From positions 5,321,501-5,385,500 of the forward strand of contig NC_084767.1 of NCBI RefSeq assembly GCF_028858725.1: DNA of 64,000 nt, in the 5' to 3' direction. Positions 1-35,339 of this stretch are shown piece by piece. This DNA is from Colius striatus. Taxonomy: Eukaryota > Chordata > Aves > Coliiformes > Coliidae. Both the position numbers and the translations under genes were made by a program. Position 1 is the stretch's first letter. The number at the start of each line of letters is the position of its first letter. The notes beneath the pieces are model-generated. The model saw only the letters and a list, made by a program, of their open reading frames with translations. It did no database searches and was not told the origin of the DNA.

Positions 1-3000
1 AACAGGTTCTCTTGGTTTCACCACAAGGATCAAATTTCTTAAAGAAACAGTAAAAAAAAGCTTTTCTCTGTCCCCATTAAAAGGCATCAAAATACTGGTG
101 TGAAATGTCTGGGAGTGATCTGGAACCAGCAGCATGGGGATGCCATAGTGACGGTGGTGTTTGTTCCTGCTGTTGTCCTTGAAGTGTTGTCTTCTCCTAT
201 ATTTTTATGTGCTTTAGTAATATATTTCTTCTTAATTGAAAATGAACTTCTCAACATGGGATTTTTCTCATGGGCAACATTCAGAAGGCTCTGTCAATGG
301 GATCAGTAGCTCACTAGCCAAAATGGTCAATGGCTCTGATTGGAGAAGAGGCTCCAATTCCAAACACTGTGTTTGAATGAAATACTAAACACAACATCTC
401 CATGGTATGTGTCATCTCTGGCTAATTGCTAATTGAACTCAGAAAACCTGTCATGGACCACCTGCCAGCTCCTGCTTAATAAGCCAATAATCTCAGCAGT
501 GCTTCTGTGAACCCAACAAAGGCCATTGTCCATCACCAATAATAGAATTTCTATGGAAAAGAAGCAACCTCATGGAAAGAACCCAAACTTGATTTCCTTT
601 GCTGAAGGTAACTGCTCCTGTGGCCTCTGAGTTCATCTTCCCATTGACCATCTTGGCTGGTGGTGTCAGAGTCTTTGCCTGTGCTGAATAATGTGTAATG
701 CATTGGGCTCTTTCTAAAAATAAAAATCCTCTCTGTACGTTGCAGTAAACTCCAGCTCATGACCATTTCTTGTACTGTTTTCACTCCAGACATAAGATAG
801 AACCAAGTAATACTTTCCCTCTGCCTCACAATGTACTCAAACAGTGATGAGAGCAAGGGAGAATCTGACCCCATTGCTCTGAAAATACCAATGAGCTCTT
901 GGGTTACAAGTTCTTAATGTCTGTCTACCAGAACAACTCTGCCTCTTGCACCAAGTTCTCATGAACCAGCTCTCTTCCTTCCCACACTTTTGCTTATATT
1001 GTTACTCTTTCTCCCTTACCTGTGCTGTGTCCACCTCATCTCTTGCTGTCTACACTAAGTGAATTTAACTCAAAAAGGATGCTCTTTTCTTCCTTCCCTT
1101 CCATCTCTTTCCTACCACTTCTCACAGATTCACTCTAATAACCATATATTTGTTTCTTCACATAAATAAACCAATACTCATCAGCAAATTGTCACACCAC
1201 CATATTTATGCTCTGGGAATGCTTCACCTTTTTTTTACTGCAGTAAGCCTGCAGTTAAGCATGGTATCTGCTGTAGCTGTTTTCTTGGATTACAGATGAT
1301 GCTTTTCCTCACTAGAGGTAATGTGCTAGCAGAACAATTGGCTATAAGAAATTGGCTGGCTGGGCCTTTGCTAAACAGCCTTCAGGAGGCTGCTCTGTCA
1401 ACAGAGTTGTATTTCCATATTTCTGTGTTTTTCTAGGTTCCAGAAGCATTTCTGAGATCTTGCATGATGTTTGATAGTAGGGCATGTCCCCAGACAAGCA
1501 AAACCAAAGATGAGTTGTGATTACTTGTGCTGAGAGAGGGAAGCGGAACAATCTGCCCACTGCTGCCGGGGGCAGATTGAAAACCCAGCCTAACACTAAA
1601 TCAGTGTCAGGGTGCACAACACCACGAGGTGAGCCATCCTTTCTACTGGACAGCTTCCCATGTCTCTCATGCTGTCACTGTCATTTGGAGACAATAAACA
1701 CGTCACCGATGGGAGGCTGTGTTCATAAAACAGAACTTCCAAGGAAGAGTGCAGAAGAGGCCACACACTTTAATTAGCTGATGATCAAGACTGTCTGGAG
1801 GGGTGTGGAGCAATAACTGGATGATACACTCCCTGTAAATGTCAGTGCTTGAGGCAGCCAGCAGCTGTGTTGCTTAGTGAGATATATGGAGATATGGCTA
1901 CAGCCCAAATGCACGAGCAGGTCGTGCTCATAAACACCATGCAGACAGATGAGTCCTTATGGGGAAATGTCCCTTCCACATTTATCCTTCACGGTTATTT
2001 CAATATCGAATATACTTTCAGGTGTTTAGCCTCAGGGAGGGCAATGGTGTGAAAGGAGAAATGGTGTATCAGCAGAACAATTAGAAAAATGCTTTCAGTA
2101 AGTTCTCAAACCCCTTTTCATTTAGTGCAGACACATAACATGTGACCTGCTCCTCCTGCAGGATCTGATGCCTGTCTAAGCACAGTCAGAAATCAAAACC
2201 TTTGCCACAGAGGCTTAAAAAAGCCATAGCTTTCATTTGCATCACACCACAGTACACTGCCTTTGTGCCTACACTCCAAAGCTGAGAAGGGACTCACAGT
2301 GGAAACGGGGGGATTGACAGTGTTGGAGCTGAGGGGTATTTGTAGGGATGCGTGGGAAGCCCTTACTTGCTTCTCACCCACGTAGTGCCTGGCTCCAATC
2401 TATGGTTTCCACATTTAGCTTGTTTGGAGGCTAAAATCCTCCCCATCTCAATATAGAAGTGTGTGCTTCAAAGAGAGGCCATGCACACAGTATGCACATG
2501 CAGAGGGCTGGAGTAGAAACCCAAACGTGGCACACTGAAAACCTCTCTCTCAACACTGTCCTCTGCACATTCCTAGTCACAAGCAGATAAGAGGGGCACA
2601 TACAACCACCATTTGTTTACAAAGATATTGCCATATCAATAAGCTTAATTTATTACTGGTTATGATTTACTTACAATCCTAGGAGCCCACACTTTGGCCT
2701 GGCACTGGACCTGACGGAGTCCCAGTTTCGAGGGTCACTGTGGTGTTGGTCTTGCAGAATGAGTGCAATCAAAACGGACTCAGGTGAGCAATGAAAACCA
2801 TTATTAGGGTCATCTTCATTTTGAGCAGTATAAATCCCTGGCTCCAGAAAGCCTCTTTCATCTTGCAAAGTCTGGTCCTCCATGAGTCTCTGTTATAACG
2901 AAGGACACTTCAGGGAGAACGTACATTAGAAATGTGTTAGGTAACCACTGAAAACTTAAATAGGAGTCAGACATAAGAGGACTAAATGATACTTCACCTT

Positions 3001-6000
3001 GCTTTTGACTTCAGCACCCTTCAAAATGGCTTTTATTTCATCCTGCCTTCTCTTACTATCCCCTAGATGGGATCAAGAGCTCTGTGAATATAATCAGTGT
3101 CTTAGTTGTATTTAAATGCTTTTGTGCATCTCAAAACACCTCTCAATTTAGATGTTGATTGCTAACAAATATCTTCAATCCAAAGACCATCTGACCAAAG
3201 GACTGTGGGTTTTAGAATGGAATACATTAAAAAATGGCTCTGCTCAGCTAAGATGGGGGAAAATCAAAAAGTATTTAAGATATATATCAGTGTCAACCTG
3301 ACTTAAATGTGCAGCAGAGCTAACCAATTGTGTCCAAATCATGTCCATTTAATTCCTAGCACAGATGAAAAATACATAGTGCCATTAAAGTGATGGTTTC
3401 TCGGAGCAGGCAGCCCACAGACGGCAGACTCTGAGTCATTCTGAAGTTTCTCTCACCCGTCTTTCTAAACTCTCAAGCCAAGGAGAGCATTTTCATTCTG
3501 TAGCTGTCAATTGTAAATCTTTCAGTAGTTTAGGATCCAATCTTTTCCTTTGCATTAGACTTCTTGAGCCACCTCTGTGTACTGTCATGCCAAAAGCCAA
3601 TCAATCTGTGGGGTTTTTATACAAGCTCTATAAAAATCTACAGAAGCTTTTGGTCCTTTCAGGTTTTGTACAGCTTAAATCCTTCTGAATCCAAAATAAC
3701 CACATATTCATTCAGCATCTTGTAAAGACTTTATCAGAGGAACTTTCTCACATAATTAAAAACCAGGTACAATTGCACAAGAATATGTCCAATAGCTGAG
3801 TTCTACTGCGTCCTGTTAAACTGAACTGAAATTGGCTATGCTAGTAGGAAATCTAGTAGATTTCCTGCCAAATATATGCTTATTACTTCAAGGATTTCAA
3901 AGATTTGGCACATGAGCTTAAGATTATTTTAGCACACATTATCTGGCAGTTTACAGAATTCTGTCATTTTTAATGGTTTTCATTCATCTTCTGAAGTTCT
4001 TGAAATCAATTGTTTTTAAAAAAATGACAAAAAGCAGAGAAACTCTAAATACCTTTCCTGGACAACAGCAGAATGGGAATGTAATGCAAGCTGAGATGTT
4101 CCTTCCACAAGGTCTGTACTCTCTAAAAGGTACTGTGAAGGAGGTTTCTTAGTCCTCCAGGAGAGGAGGAATGCTTGACTTTCTTGAACCTTTCCTCCAA
4201 GTCAAGATTAGAGAGGCCCCAAATGAGGGCCTCCAGCTGCCACGGGGTTTGTTTCAGTCAGGCAGCGATCCAAACAGCATATCAGAACTTAATCCTTTTC
4301 CAGCAGCCTCAGTAATAAATCTGTTTTCATATTTCTGACATCTGAACCCCACTCGCCAACCAGGGCTCTTGACATAATGAGTATCTGAGAGGGCTGTCAC
4401 ATCGCATCAGTGGGCATCTTCATATCACTAATCTCTAAATCCAACCCTATTCAAGGGCATCCCTCTCTCTGTAAAAGCCAGAACATACAGAGTCTAGAGC
4501 ATTATTGCAATAACTGTTGCCAGGGACTGAACAACAGCTATTAATCCAGAGGTTTCTTAAGGACTTATGTTGACTCCATACCACTAGTTGGGCCTCTGCC
4601 CCACCTGACTCTCTTAAAATAGTCAGTTCACTTGCTGTCACCTTCACAGCCCTCAATGGCAGTCCCAAGATCACTGGTAAACAGCTTCCCACAGAAATTC
4701 AAGCTGTGAACATCTATGCTGCTCTTGCATAAGCTTAGAGCAGCCAAGAGGGGAGTTACTTACCCTTGAGAGCCTCCACCAAGTCCTGCGTTGCCAGCGC
4801 TGGCTCGCTGTGGACAGTCTCACCTGAGAGCACAACTCATTTCTCATGTCAAACTGCCAGAGTTTTTTCCCTTTGCTAGACCAGGCATGTTTAAACTGTT
4901 AACTAACTTCCACTTGCTTGCTCCCTTCCTTGCCCAACTAACAAGGAGAGTCCAACTTTTAAAATCTGTGATTTTTGTCTCTGGAGGAGGAAGAGATTGC
5001 GAGATAGATCAGGAGATTAAACTACATTGGGAAATGCTCTCAAGCAGAAATCCACCTCAGTTACAGAGATGGCCAATGTAGATCTCCCAGAAACATGATC
5101 TAACCTATTGAAAACTGAGTGAAAATGTTGCTGCTCATTTTTATGGCAGAAGTGTGGCACTCACCTAATAAACCCTAAAAGATGACCGCTGTCCTCCCTC
5201 CACAAACAGCAGCAAAGCAACATTGCAGACCTCCACTTCAGCCACAGATTTGGTAGCTTGTCCACAGAGCATAACTCTGTGCAGCAGATCAACTCTGCCC
5301 CCACCCTCTTCTACACCAGAACTCCAGTGGACAGCTTTTCTATGTCCTTTACAACTCCATTTGTAAAGGCTCACATGTGAACTGTGGGCCATCCTGGGAA
5401 ATACTTGTTAAAAGAGAAACCTGGCCTATCCTCTGCTCTGCTTTTGATCCCCCTGTCCTGTGGAAGGAAAGACATTTGTTAACAGCCCATCCTGTCACAA
5501 CCTTGAATATTTTGTTGCAAATGACTGCAATGTTCTGCAAGCACCTTCCTTACAAGAAATACTTCAATTTCTCTGGTAGCTCTTCTTCTGTCCCTGAAAG
5601 CTGGGGGTTGTCTTGAGTCTTCAGAAATGACACCCTTCAAATCAATGAGTCATTAACCTGAAAGCTCCCAGCCACAGGTTTTCTTCTGAGATGAAGCCAG
5701 GTTTTGGGGTGACACTTCCAGCTACTTTCTGTGCTGCTTTGCTAACACATTTTATCTCCCTGCTTCACCTTTCTTTGGAAGTGTGTGAGACAGCTGAACT
5801 GGCTAAATCGAGGTCAGCATCCACAGTTCAGTTTGGGCAGTTCCCAACACAAAAATGTCTCCTTACCTTTTGTCAACAGTGTTCACTGACACATTCATAT
5901 ACATCTCACACTCTCATACTAAATGATCTGTTTCTAACTTAGATAACCCCTTTAGAGACATTGTACCATAGCAAGCAAAGTTCTTCCCTGCAAACACATT

Positions 6001-9000
6001 GCTGTAACAAGCCTGCAATGGAGAAAGCTTATCTCATTTCAACACCTAATGACCATTAATGAGCTAATGGAAACTCTCCAGTTGATGAGGCACCGGTTTT
6101 GGCTGTCCTGTTATCACATGCAGAGCACATGTGTACATGCAAACAGCCTGTCTTACCCCTAACAAGGAATTAAGCTTGAATTGCTTGAACTAGTAACTCA
6201 GAAATCACAGTCTGCAGGAGCCTGCAGCTGCTTTTAACACACTGAAGAAATTAGAGATGAGAGTGAGGGTAGAGGCAAAATTCCTATCTCCATCAACTCC
6301 TTATAGCTTTTCCTCAAATAAAACCCGACTTTCAAAATCCTTTTCCTTTCAAAGCCCAAACACTGATTTTTGTCTCTCTGATTTGTCAGTGGACCAGTTG
6401 AATCAGGCCCTGGCAGAGCTTATTTCTCTTCACTCACTGTAAGAGGAGACCCCTCTCAGTGGATCTGCATGTATTTAGTATTGTAGGCATATAAATAACA
6501 AAGGTATAACCCACCCAGGAAGTGTATTGTTGAACAAGGTCTGTTATATCAGGGCTAACCTGGAGAAGATAATCCTTCCTGTTTAATTCTTTCCCTGAAG
6601 TCACGTGCATGCAAAGCACATGAAGGAAGTGGGGGACATAAACTATGCAATCATATCAGTTCCCTCTGTTGTTTTCCTTACCTATCAGATCCAACGTTTG
6701 CAAAGCTGCCTTTGAACTCCATCAAACAGCTTGCTTTGATATCCAGATGCAAATATCACCATTTGTTAAGTGGGCTGTAAATGGATTTCATAGTTCATTC
6801 CAAAGCTGCCACACACGGGCACAGTAAAGCTAAAAGCCCCAGCTGGAGTCTTCTCAGTTGTAGAAAGATGAACAGAGCAGGATCACTCAGCCAGCTTATC
6901 TGTAGTGACAGCAGCCTGCTCCTTCTGCCAGAGACCAAGAGAGGTGTCAGGCTGGACTTCAATGTGAAGAGGGAAGCCTGTCACATACAGACAGAAGGCA
7001 TCTGGGCTGCTTCCTGAGGAAAGTTTAACAACTAGGCAGATCAACAGAAACCCTTTCTTGTCCTCCAGGACTTGACGTGGCAATTGAATAACAGACTGTT
7101 GAAAAAGGAAACAAACTGGAAAACCAGAGGGGAGCTCAGACACAAAGGATCATGTCTCTTCACAACCTGGAAGCTGCAAACCAGAGTTTCTCAAGCCTAG
7201 TATCTCAACATCTGCTTCCATAAACGTGGTGACAGTTTTCTTTCTGGAGATATATGTAGGACTTAAGAAAATGAAAGGGATGTAAAGTATCACATTTTCT
7301 AGATACCACATCAAACTCTCTGAAAGGAGATTGGTAAAACCCTCTGAGGCTTGCAAAATATTTGGCCTGGCACAATACAGAATTCTTTTAAATGGCTAAA
7401 TATATCCTATTGTACCTTTTGTGACCTCCAGGAATCAAGTTGCTTAGGCACCAAAATAAGGAGGAAATGATTGATTTCTACTTAGTTTACCTAGAGCTCT
7501 GCCAGAAGGGTATTCACTTATTTATATCAGCTATTCTCTTAGCCCAAGAAGAGGTTGTGAACCCGTGTCATGAAAAGGACTTGCATCTCACACGAGGGAG
7601 GTGACATCTAAGAAGGAAAAAAGTCAAGTCCCATTTAAAGAAAAACAACAAGTGAACCATTCTTGACCGTAAACGACTTCATTGTAAACCTGAGCATCTC
7701 CTGAGCCTCCCCGGCGGCGGCGGAGGGTGAGGGGGATCGGCAGCGCCTCCTGCGGCCCGCCGGCACCCGCGCCAGGCTCCGGCGAGCCCCGAGCACACGT
7801 GGAGATCGGCGGCGGCCCGAGACCGGGGCTGTGAGCCCCAGCGATATCACGGCCTGTCATTCACATGCGGTCGTTGCCACACCAAGCCAAGCGACAATGG
7901 GCAGCAAACCGCAGCCACAGTGCACAGGAGTGTGAAACCAACCCAACAGGATTAGACGGGCAAGCGATTTAAAACAGTCCAGTTTGAGAGCTCAGACCAA
8001 GCCCTGCAAAGGAGAAGTAATCCTCATGGAAAAAGACATAGTGTGATGCAAAAGCCTCAGAGGCAGCTGAGCTCTAGCATCAGGTACACGCTCATTATCA
8101 GGTTTTGGTTCCCAGTTGACAAAATGAAAAACAACTTGCAAAAGAAACCACTCCAGACCACTGCACACCCCATCAGCAATCAGGGCTCAGGTCAGAGCCA
8201 TCTTTACTATGGGCATACAGCTCCCCGGGCAGTGACTTAAGGATCCACAGAAGAAATCAGACACCTGCAACTTTCTGTCCTTCATTGTGGAAAACAAATG
8301 AAGACATTCTCAGCCCTCACAAGCAGGTGCTGCGTGTGCATGCCCACCACTAACCCAACACCACCGAAGCCAGAGCCTGGCAAGCAAATGATTGATTGTA
8401 CAGCACTTCCTGCTGACGTGAACAATATCCATCCAAATGTTGAGTGGGAAAATAACTCATTGGCTTTGCTCCTTTCCTCATTTTCAGACACTGATTGTTG
8501 TGATCTTCTGGCCACATCCCAGATACAGCCTCTATCACCCAGAGCTCTCATGAGGGACACACGAGTTTAGTTACCACACTATCACTGTCTGTATAATGGG
8601 TGTAACATTAGGCTGAAACTACTGTAAGGTTCAATTGCTTAGAGAATGAAATATTGAATATAAATAAGTACATTATTTGTATAAATACTTCTTCCAAAGG
8701 CTAAAGTTAGAGATACCAGATGGAGAGCTGGTGCAATACTCCAGACATGCAGTAACATTTTCCCGTATGCGTTGTATTAACAAGGTAAACACGGCTGAAT
8801 CAATGACTCAGATCACTTGAAACACTTCTAGGAAGGGTCACAACTATGTTTTGTCTGAGTATCACTGAATACATTATCTATGGTTAAATATATTTGTTAC
8901 AGCTAAACCACTTGATCCTGCATGAAAGCAATTTTTACAGCACTCACATTATTACCTGCTACTTGTCTCTTCACCTCCAGTTACGAGTAGTGAGAGCACA

Positions 9001-9890
9001 TCTGAGAATACGCTACTGTACCAAACCTCTTGCTGCTTCCATCAGGCACCATTCTCCTCCTCTTAATATATTTCTAGTTCCACATTACCTTGATAATTTT
9101 GAGGGACAGATGCAGAGAAAACTCAGTGTGGCTTTGCTATGTTGAACAGTTTTGCCTCTTCAATTCTACAGAGCTAAACATTATGGAAATGCCCATTAAT
9201 TTATAAACACACTAGGGAATTAAACCCATTAACAATGTGTGAAACTGTATAATGGACAAACAGTTACTAAACTGATGTTTGTGAGGCTGGTAACTCTTAG
9301 AACAGCAGGCTCAGGCCATGGCTGATGGCATGGCACATGTACAGGCCAGCTGTGTGGGCCTGTCTGTGTACACAGCAGATTCACCTTCAAGGGGTCTCCC
9401 ACCACCTCAGGGCACGTCACTTACAGCACACAAGCCACTCAGTGCATTTCTACACCTGAACTTGCAGCAAACTCTGGACAGAGACACAAAGCATCTATGG
9501 ATACTGTGGGAACTGCAAGCATTGTCAATACATAACAAGAAATATTCAGGGGCAAAGAGCAGTGGTATTTACTGACCATATGGAAAGTTTGCATTCATGG
9601 GTGAGCACGAACCAGCCTGAAAGTTCACTGCTTGACTCAGATGGATCCTGTACTGACACAGCTATAACTAAGCAATTGCACATCCCTTTTCCTGCCTGTC
9701 TTAAAAGGAAAATTTGGCTTTCAATCAGTTTGTACCTGCAGATTTGTGTTAAAGACTGGAACCAACAATCAGCAAATTATTTTTCACATTATGTAGGCAG
9801 ATACACTACTGAAATGAAATCTAACAGTACAAAATTCCTTAGAACTTATCTTCTGTTTCCAAGGTCCTAAACGTGGAGGTTTTTTCTTTC
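1..9890. other. Intergenic, no gene recognised
   Basis: No exon of a known family could be read on either strand. In mammals HTR4 lies tail-to-tail with FBXO38, so its 3' end would be expected on the plus strand to the left. I looked for the seventh-helix and C-tail coding sequence and saw none, so it is probably outside the window. The sequence is AT-rich and mostly unique. The exceptions are a GC-rich patch near 7.7 kb and a weak exon-like frame at 2.67-2.89 kb. Confidence 0.55.
7700..7855. other. Small CpG-rich islet
   Basis: About 150 bp of very GC- and CpG-rich sequence (cggcggcggcgg, cggcccgccggcacccgcgcc) stands inside AT-rich DNA. No convincing protein is encoded: two overlapping minus-strand frames cross it, but neither resembles a known family. 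It could be an orphan CpG island, an enhancer or alternative promoter, or a relic of a GC-rich insertion. Confidence 0.5.
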
Positions 9891-9899
9891 CCCAAAAAT

Positions 9900-10498
9900 G
9901 TTTTTAATGTACTCTAGAAACCATTACAGATCACCATCTTCAATACTTCTTTTTCTGCTTTTGTCCACCTTTGCAACAGCTGGAGAAGAACTCTCTCCCT
10001 TTGAAGAATGCACACAAGACACAAAGATTGTGCTCAACAGGTTTACTCAGACTGGACTCTTAAATGCTCAAGAAAAAGGCACAGATTAAAAGAGACTCTG
10101 ATGACTCTTTCAAACACAGAAAATGGGATTTTGTTGGTAAGACGAGAAAAAAAATACTGCAATGAATTGTATGGGCTGAAAAATTCAAATGGTTTTCCCT
10201 GTTCCTAATTATTGGCCTTCATTAAAATGGAATTTAAATTAAATGTATAAACATATGAAATAAAGTCTTAGTATTAGGAAGTTTTTCTCTTGTTTCCTCT
10301 ATGTACAAATCTTAGTATACAATTTTTACTTTTCATTATACATTTACTACATACTCTTTTCCAAACTGTGCGAGAGCAAAATACGTGTTTCAAGGAAATG
10401 CTTTGCATTCAGAAAGAATCCACCTGCTTTTTTTTTTTTTGGCTGGCAGTGCCAATCAGAATTTAGGAAGAGATGAGAGGTCAGGGAGAGCATCCACT
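9900..10498 (-). other. FBXO38: FBXO38 3' UTR (approximate)
   Basis: This is the sequence downstream of the FBXO38 stop codon on the minus strand. No AATAAA was seen on this strand in the first 600 bases. The first acceptable poly(A) hexamer is ATTAAA (plus-strand tttaat at about 9903-9908), which would give a UTR of roughly 600 nt. A run of thirteen T on the plus strand lies near 10428. The exact end is an inference. Confidence 0.4.
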
Positions 10499-32449
<21,951 letters not shown>

Positions 32450-34841
32450 GTTTGCAATGATTTCTGATGAAAGGAAACGTTTGTAACGTTAGCAAATTCA
32501 GTGCAGGCGGAACAGAAAAGGGACAGAGAGCAGAGGACACGCCACTTAAGCTTCATGCAACCCCCAAAAGCAGCAAAATCTGCCAATAAAGACAAACCCC
32601 GGTAGAGCTGAACTAACTAAGAAACAGAAACATTCTTGCAACAAGCTCTAGTTTGCCTGGCACAGAAGGGCTCAGACATCACCTGAGGATTTATAGGTAA
32701 ATCAGAAAGTCCCTCTAAGCTAAGGAAAACTGTCAAAGAGGAAAATCACCACACGTTTCATTAGACATCAACTCTCGTGTGTGAATAAAGTGTCTTCAGA
32801 GATACCATCCACACTGGCTGATCAAGACAAATCACAGGAAAGCTGTGCAGAGACTACAGATGTTACCAAGCAAACACCAACTAGAGGTGCTCCAGTGAAA
32901 AAGCAAACCCAAAGCCTCTGTCTGGCAGAAAAAGAAACCATTTCCCTTTTAGAAAAAAAAAATGGGACTCCTACTGATCATTCCCAGAAAATGTCCTATC
33001 AAAGGTCCTCAAACTAGCTCATCTTTGAGGTTAGAACACCAAACCAAAGATTCAGGCTGCTTAGCCCCAGAAAACCTGAAAAAAATCCTTGCCTCAGCAG
33101 CAATGTGCAGGATATCTTCTGTTTCCCTTTACTGAATTAGTGTGTTTGTGTCTACATTGTTCCTACAGCACACATACAAACACAGAAGGACTGAAATAAC
33201 CGTAACAGAGGTTTTATTTACAAACATTCAGATTGATGACAAAAAAAGTAACAAATAACCAAAAGAAACACAAACTTCACCTTAACAACTCAGGCAGATG
33301 AGCAGCATGAGAAACGTCTTCACTACTGCTGTTTAGCTCAGGAATGCTTTCTGGTTAAGTAGGGTAAAGCATCATTAACTCAGTAAACCTGTTTAACAGG
33401 TTGAATACTAAAATTCAGTGGATGAGGAGAAACAACTTGAAAAAAAAAAAAAGACAAATTCTGGAAAACTTATCCAAGACACATCTGTTCCAGCATTCCC
33501 TGGGATGGAAATACACCAGAGAGTTTGAGTCACACTATGTGCAAGTGACAACTGAGAAGAAAGAACCTCACAGAAATGAAGAAGAAAATTTTTTTTCTTC
33601 CTCCAACATAACTGATTGCTCTGCCAGACAAAACCTGAGGTAGTGATAGTTTCACTGTGATGTGACTAATGAAAATACAGGGCCTTTCACCCATTTTAAA
33701 TTAACAACAGTGTGTTGTCATAATTAAACTTATTTCAAATGGCGAGTTTAAAGTAATGAACACCTTGTCCCCACAAATAGCATGAAATGTATCTCTGCTC
33801 TTTTGGACTGGCTGGGACTTCCCCAGTCAAAGCTGAAGACATCAAGTTTGAAGCCTGTACTTCTTTTCTACACACATTGGAAGGGTTTACTTCACTTGTA
33901 ATGTTGTTCCTCTTCCTGAGCCCCAAACTGACTTCAAACTACTTATGAGACAGGATACTGACGAAAACAAGTATAACACAGATTCCCAGTGAATGGCACC
34001 TGATGACTCAATTTGAACAGAGGAGGGGATCATATTTTAGAAATTCCAGACTGATGCAGGCACATGATGGAGTACAGTACAGCAGTACTGAAACAGCAGC
34101 ATCAAAAGGACTGTGATACACGGTAAAGGAAAGAAAGATATTATCAAACAGACAAGCAGACAGGGAAAAATGTCTGAAGGAATCCTTTCAGATTTATAGG
34201 CAAGTAGCACAACTTGTCTTCCGAGTTTAGACTACAGCTCCTGCCATTAAGGGGAAAAGAATGACCTAGTCTCTCATGAGGCAGCAGTTTCTGCAAAATA
34301 GGGGCTTCTCTTGACAGCATTTTGAGCTAATGTGTGCAGCTTTAGCATTTCATTCTACATTAGGAAACACTGACCTCATTAAAAAAACAGAAAAACCAAA
34401 CCACAGAACACTCCAATAACCTTCAGATATTTAATAAAGCTGACAAAACAGTTTTGCTCTCCCCAGCTCAACTAACTGACGAGTAAACATACGTAACAAC
34501 AGCTCGATGTGTTTGTTACCGTCTCGATTAATAACTACGTAAGGTTTAAAAACCCTGGGGGAAGACCCGTGGTGCCGCACAGAAACGGCCTCTTTAGAGC
34601 AAAACGCGGAGAGAACAGCTAGGGAGGGTCTGGCAAGCGCTAATTTAAAAGGGGTGTTTCCTTGTGGGGAGAACAAACAAACAAACAAAAAGGAAGGAGT
34701 TTATTTTTGCTTAGATAAGCGATACACAAACAGGTTTCCCCACAGCCCTCTCGGCTGCAGCCAGCCCCGAGGCCGACGCTGCCTCAGCGGGGCGGGGGGG
34801 CGGTGGCGACAGTCGCCCCCAGCGCAGCATCCCGGGGCTTT

Positions 34842-34854
34842 CCCCCCCCCCCCC
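34842..34854. repeat. C13 homopolymer in FBXO38 5' region
   Basis: Thirteen C on the plus strand, read as G13 on the FBXO38 strand, lie within intron 1 near the promoter. A G-rich stretch (gcggggcggggggg, about 34788-34801) lies on the other strand about 40 bp away. Both can form G-quadruplexes, and assembly errors are likely here. Confidence 0.8.
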
Positions 34855-35101
34855 AGCTCCCTCCGGCCCGCCGCCGGGGTGACGGCGGGTCCCCTCAGGG
34901 GCTGTCACACCAGGGAACGGCCCTCACCGGCCCCGGCCGCCCCGAGGCCCCGCTGCTGGACAACGACAGCCCCGGCCGGCAAAGCGGGAGGGCGGCAGCG
35001 CTTACCCTCTCGTGCCCCGCCGACCCGAGGGGCTGCAGCGTGCGGCTCCCCGCGGCCGCCGGCCCGGCCCAGCCCGGCCCCCCCATCCCGCGGGCCCTTA
35101 C

Positions 35102-35250
35102 CTGCCCCTCAGCGCCGCCCTGTTATTGTGGCCGCGGGGGGAGGGTCAACCCCGGCAGCCGCTTCCTGTGCCGCCCCTTCCGCCGGCGCTGCCGCGCTTC
35201 CGGCCACGCTTCCGGACTGGCTGGCAACCGGGACGCGCCGCCGCCATCTT
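35102..35250 (-). other. FBXO38: FBXO38 non-coding exon 1 (approximate)
   Basis: The coding exon that holds the start codon begins after an acceptor at 32464-32465 with only 14 nt of leader, so at least one upstream non-coding exon is needed. The best donor in the CpG island is GGGGCAG|GTAAGG, ending the exon at 35102. The 5' limit is set at the AAGATGGCGGC element, which often sits at the start of TATA-less genes. Alternative donors exist at about 34926 and 35004. The exon contains a 33-codon upstream open frame (35247-35146). Confidence 0.5.
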
Positions 35251-35339
35251 GAAGCAGCGAGGGGCGGGGGCTCCGCCGGCGCCATCTTGAGTGCGGCGCC
35301 GCGGCTGCCATCTTGGCTGCGTGGCTCAGCGGAGCCGCC

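Noticed and set aside
1-9890. HTR4 3' exons expected from mammalian gene order
   Set aside because: No receptor-helix or C-tail coding sequence could be read on either strand.
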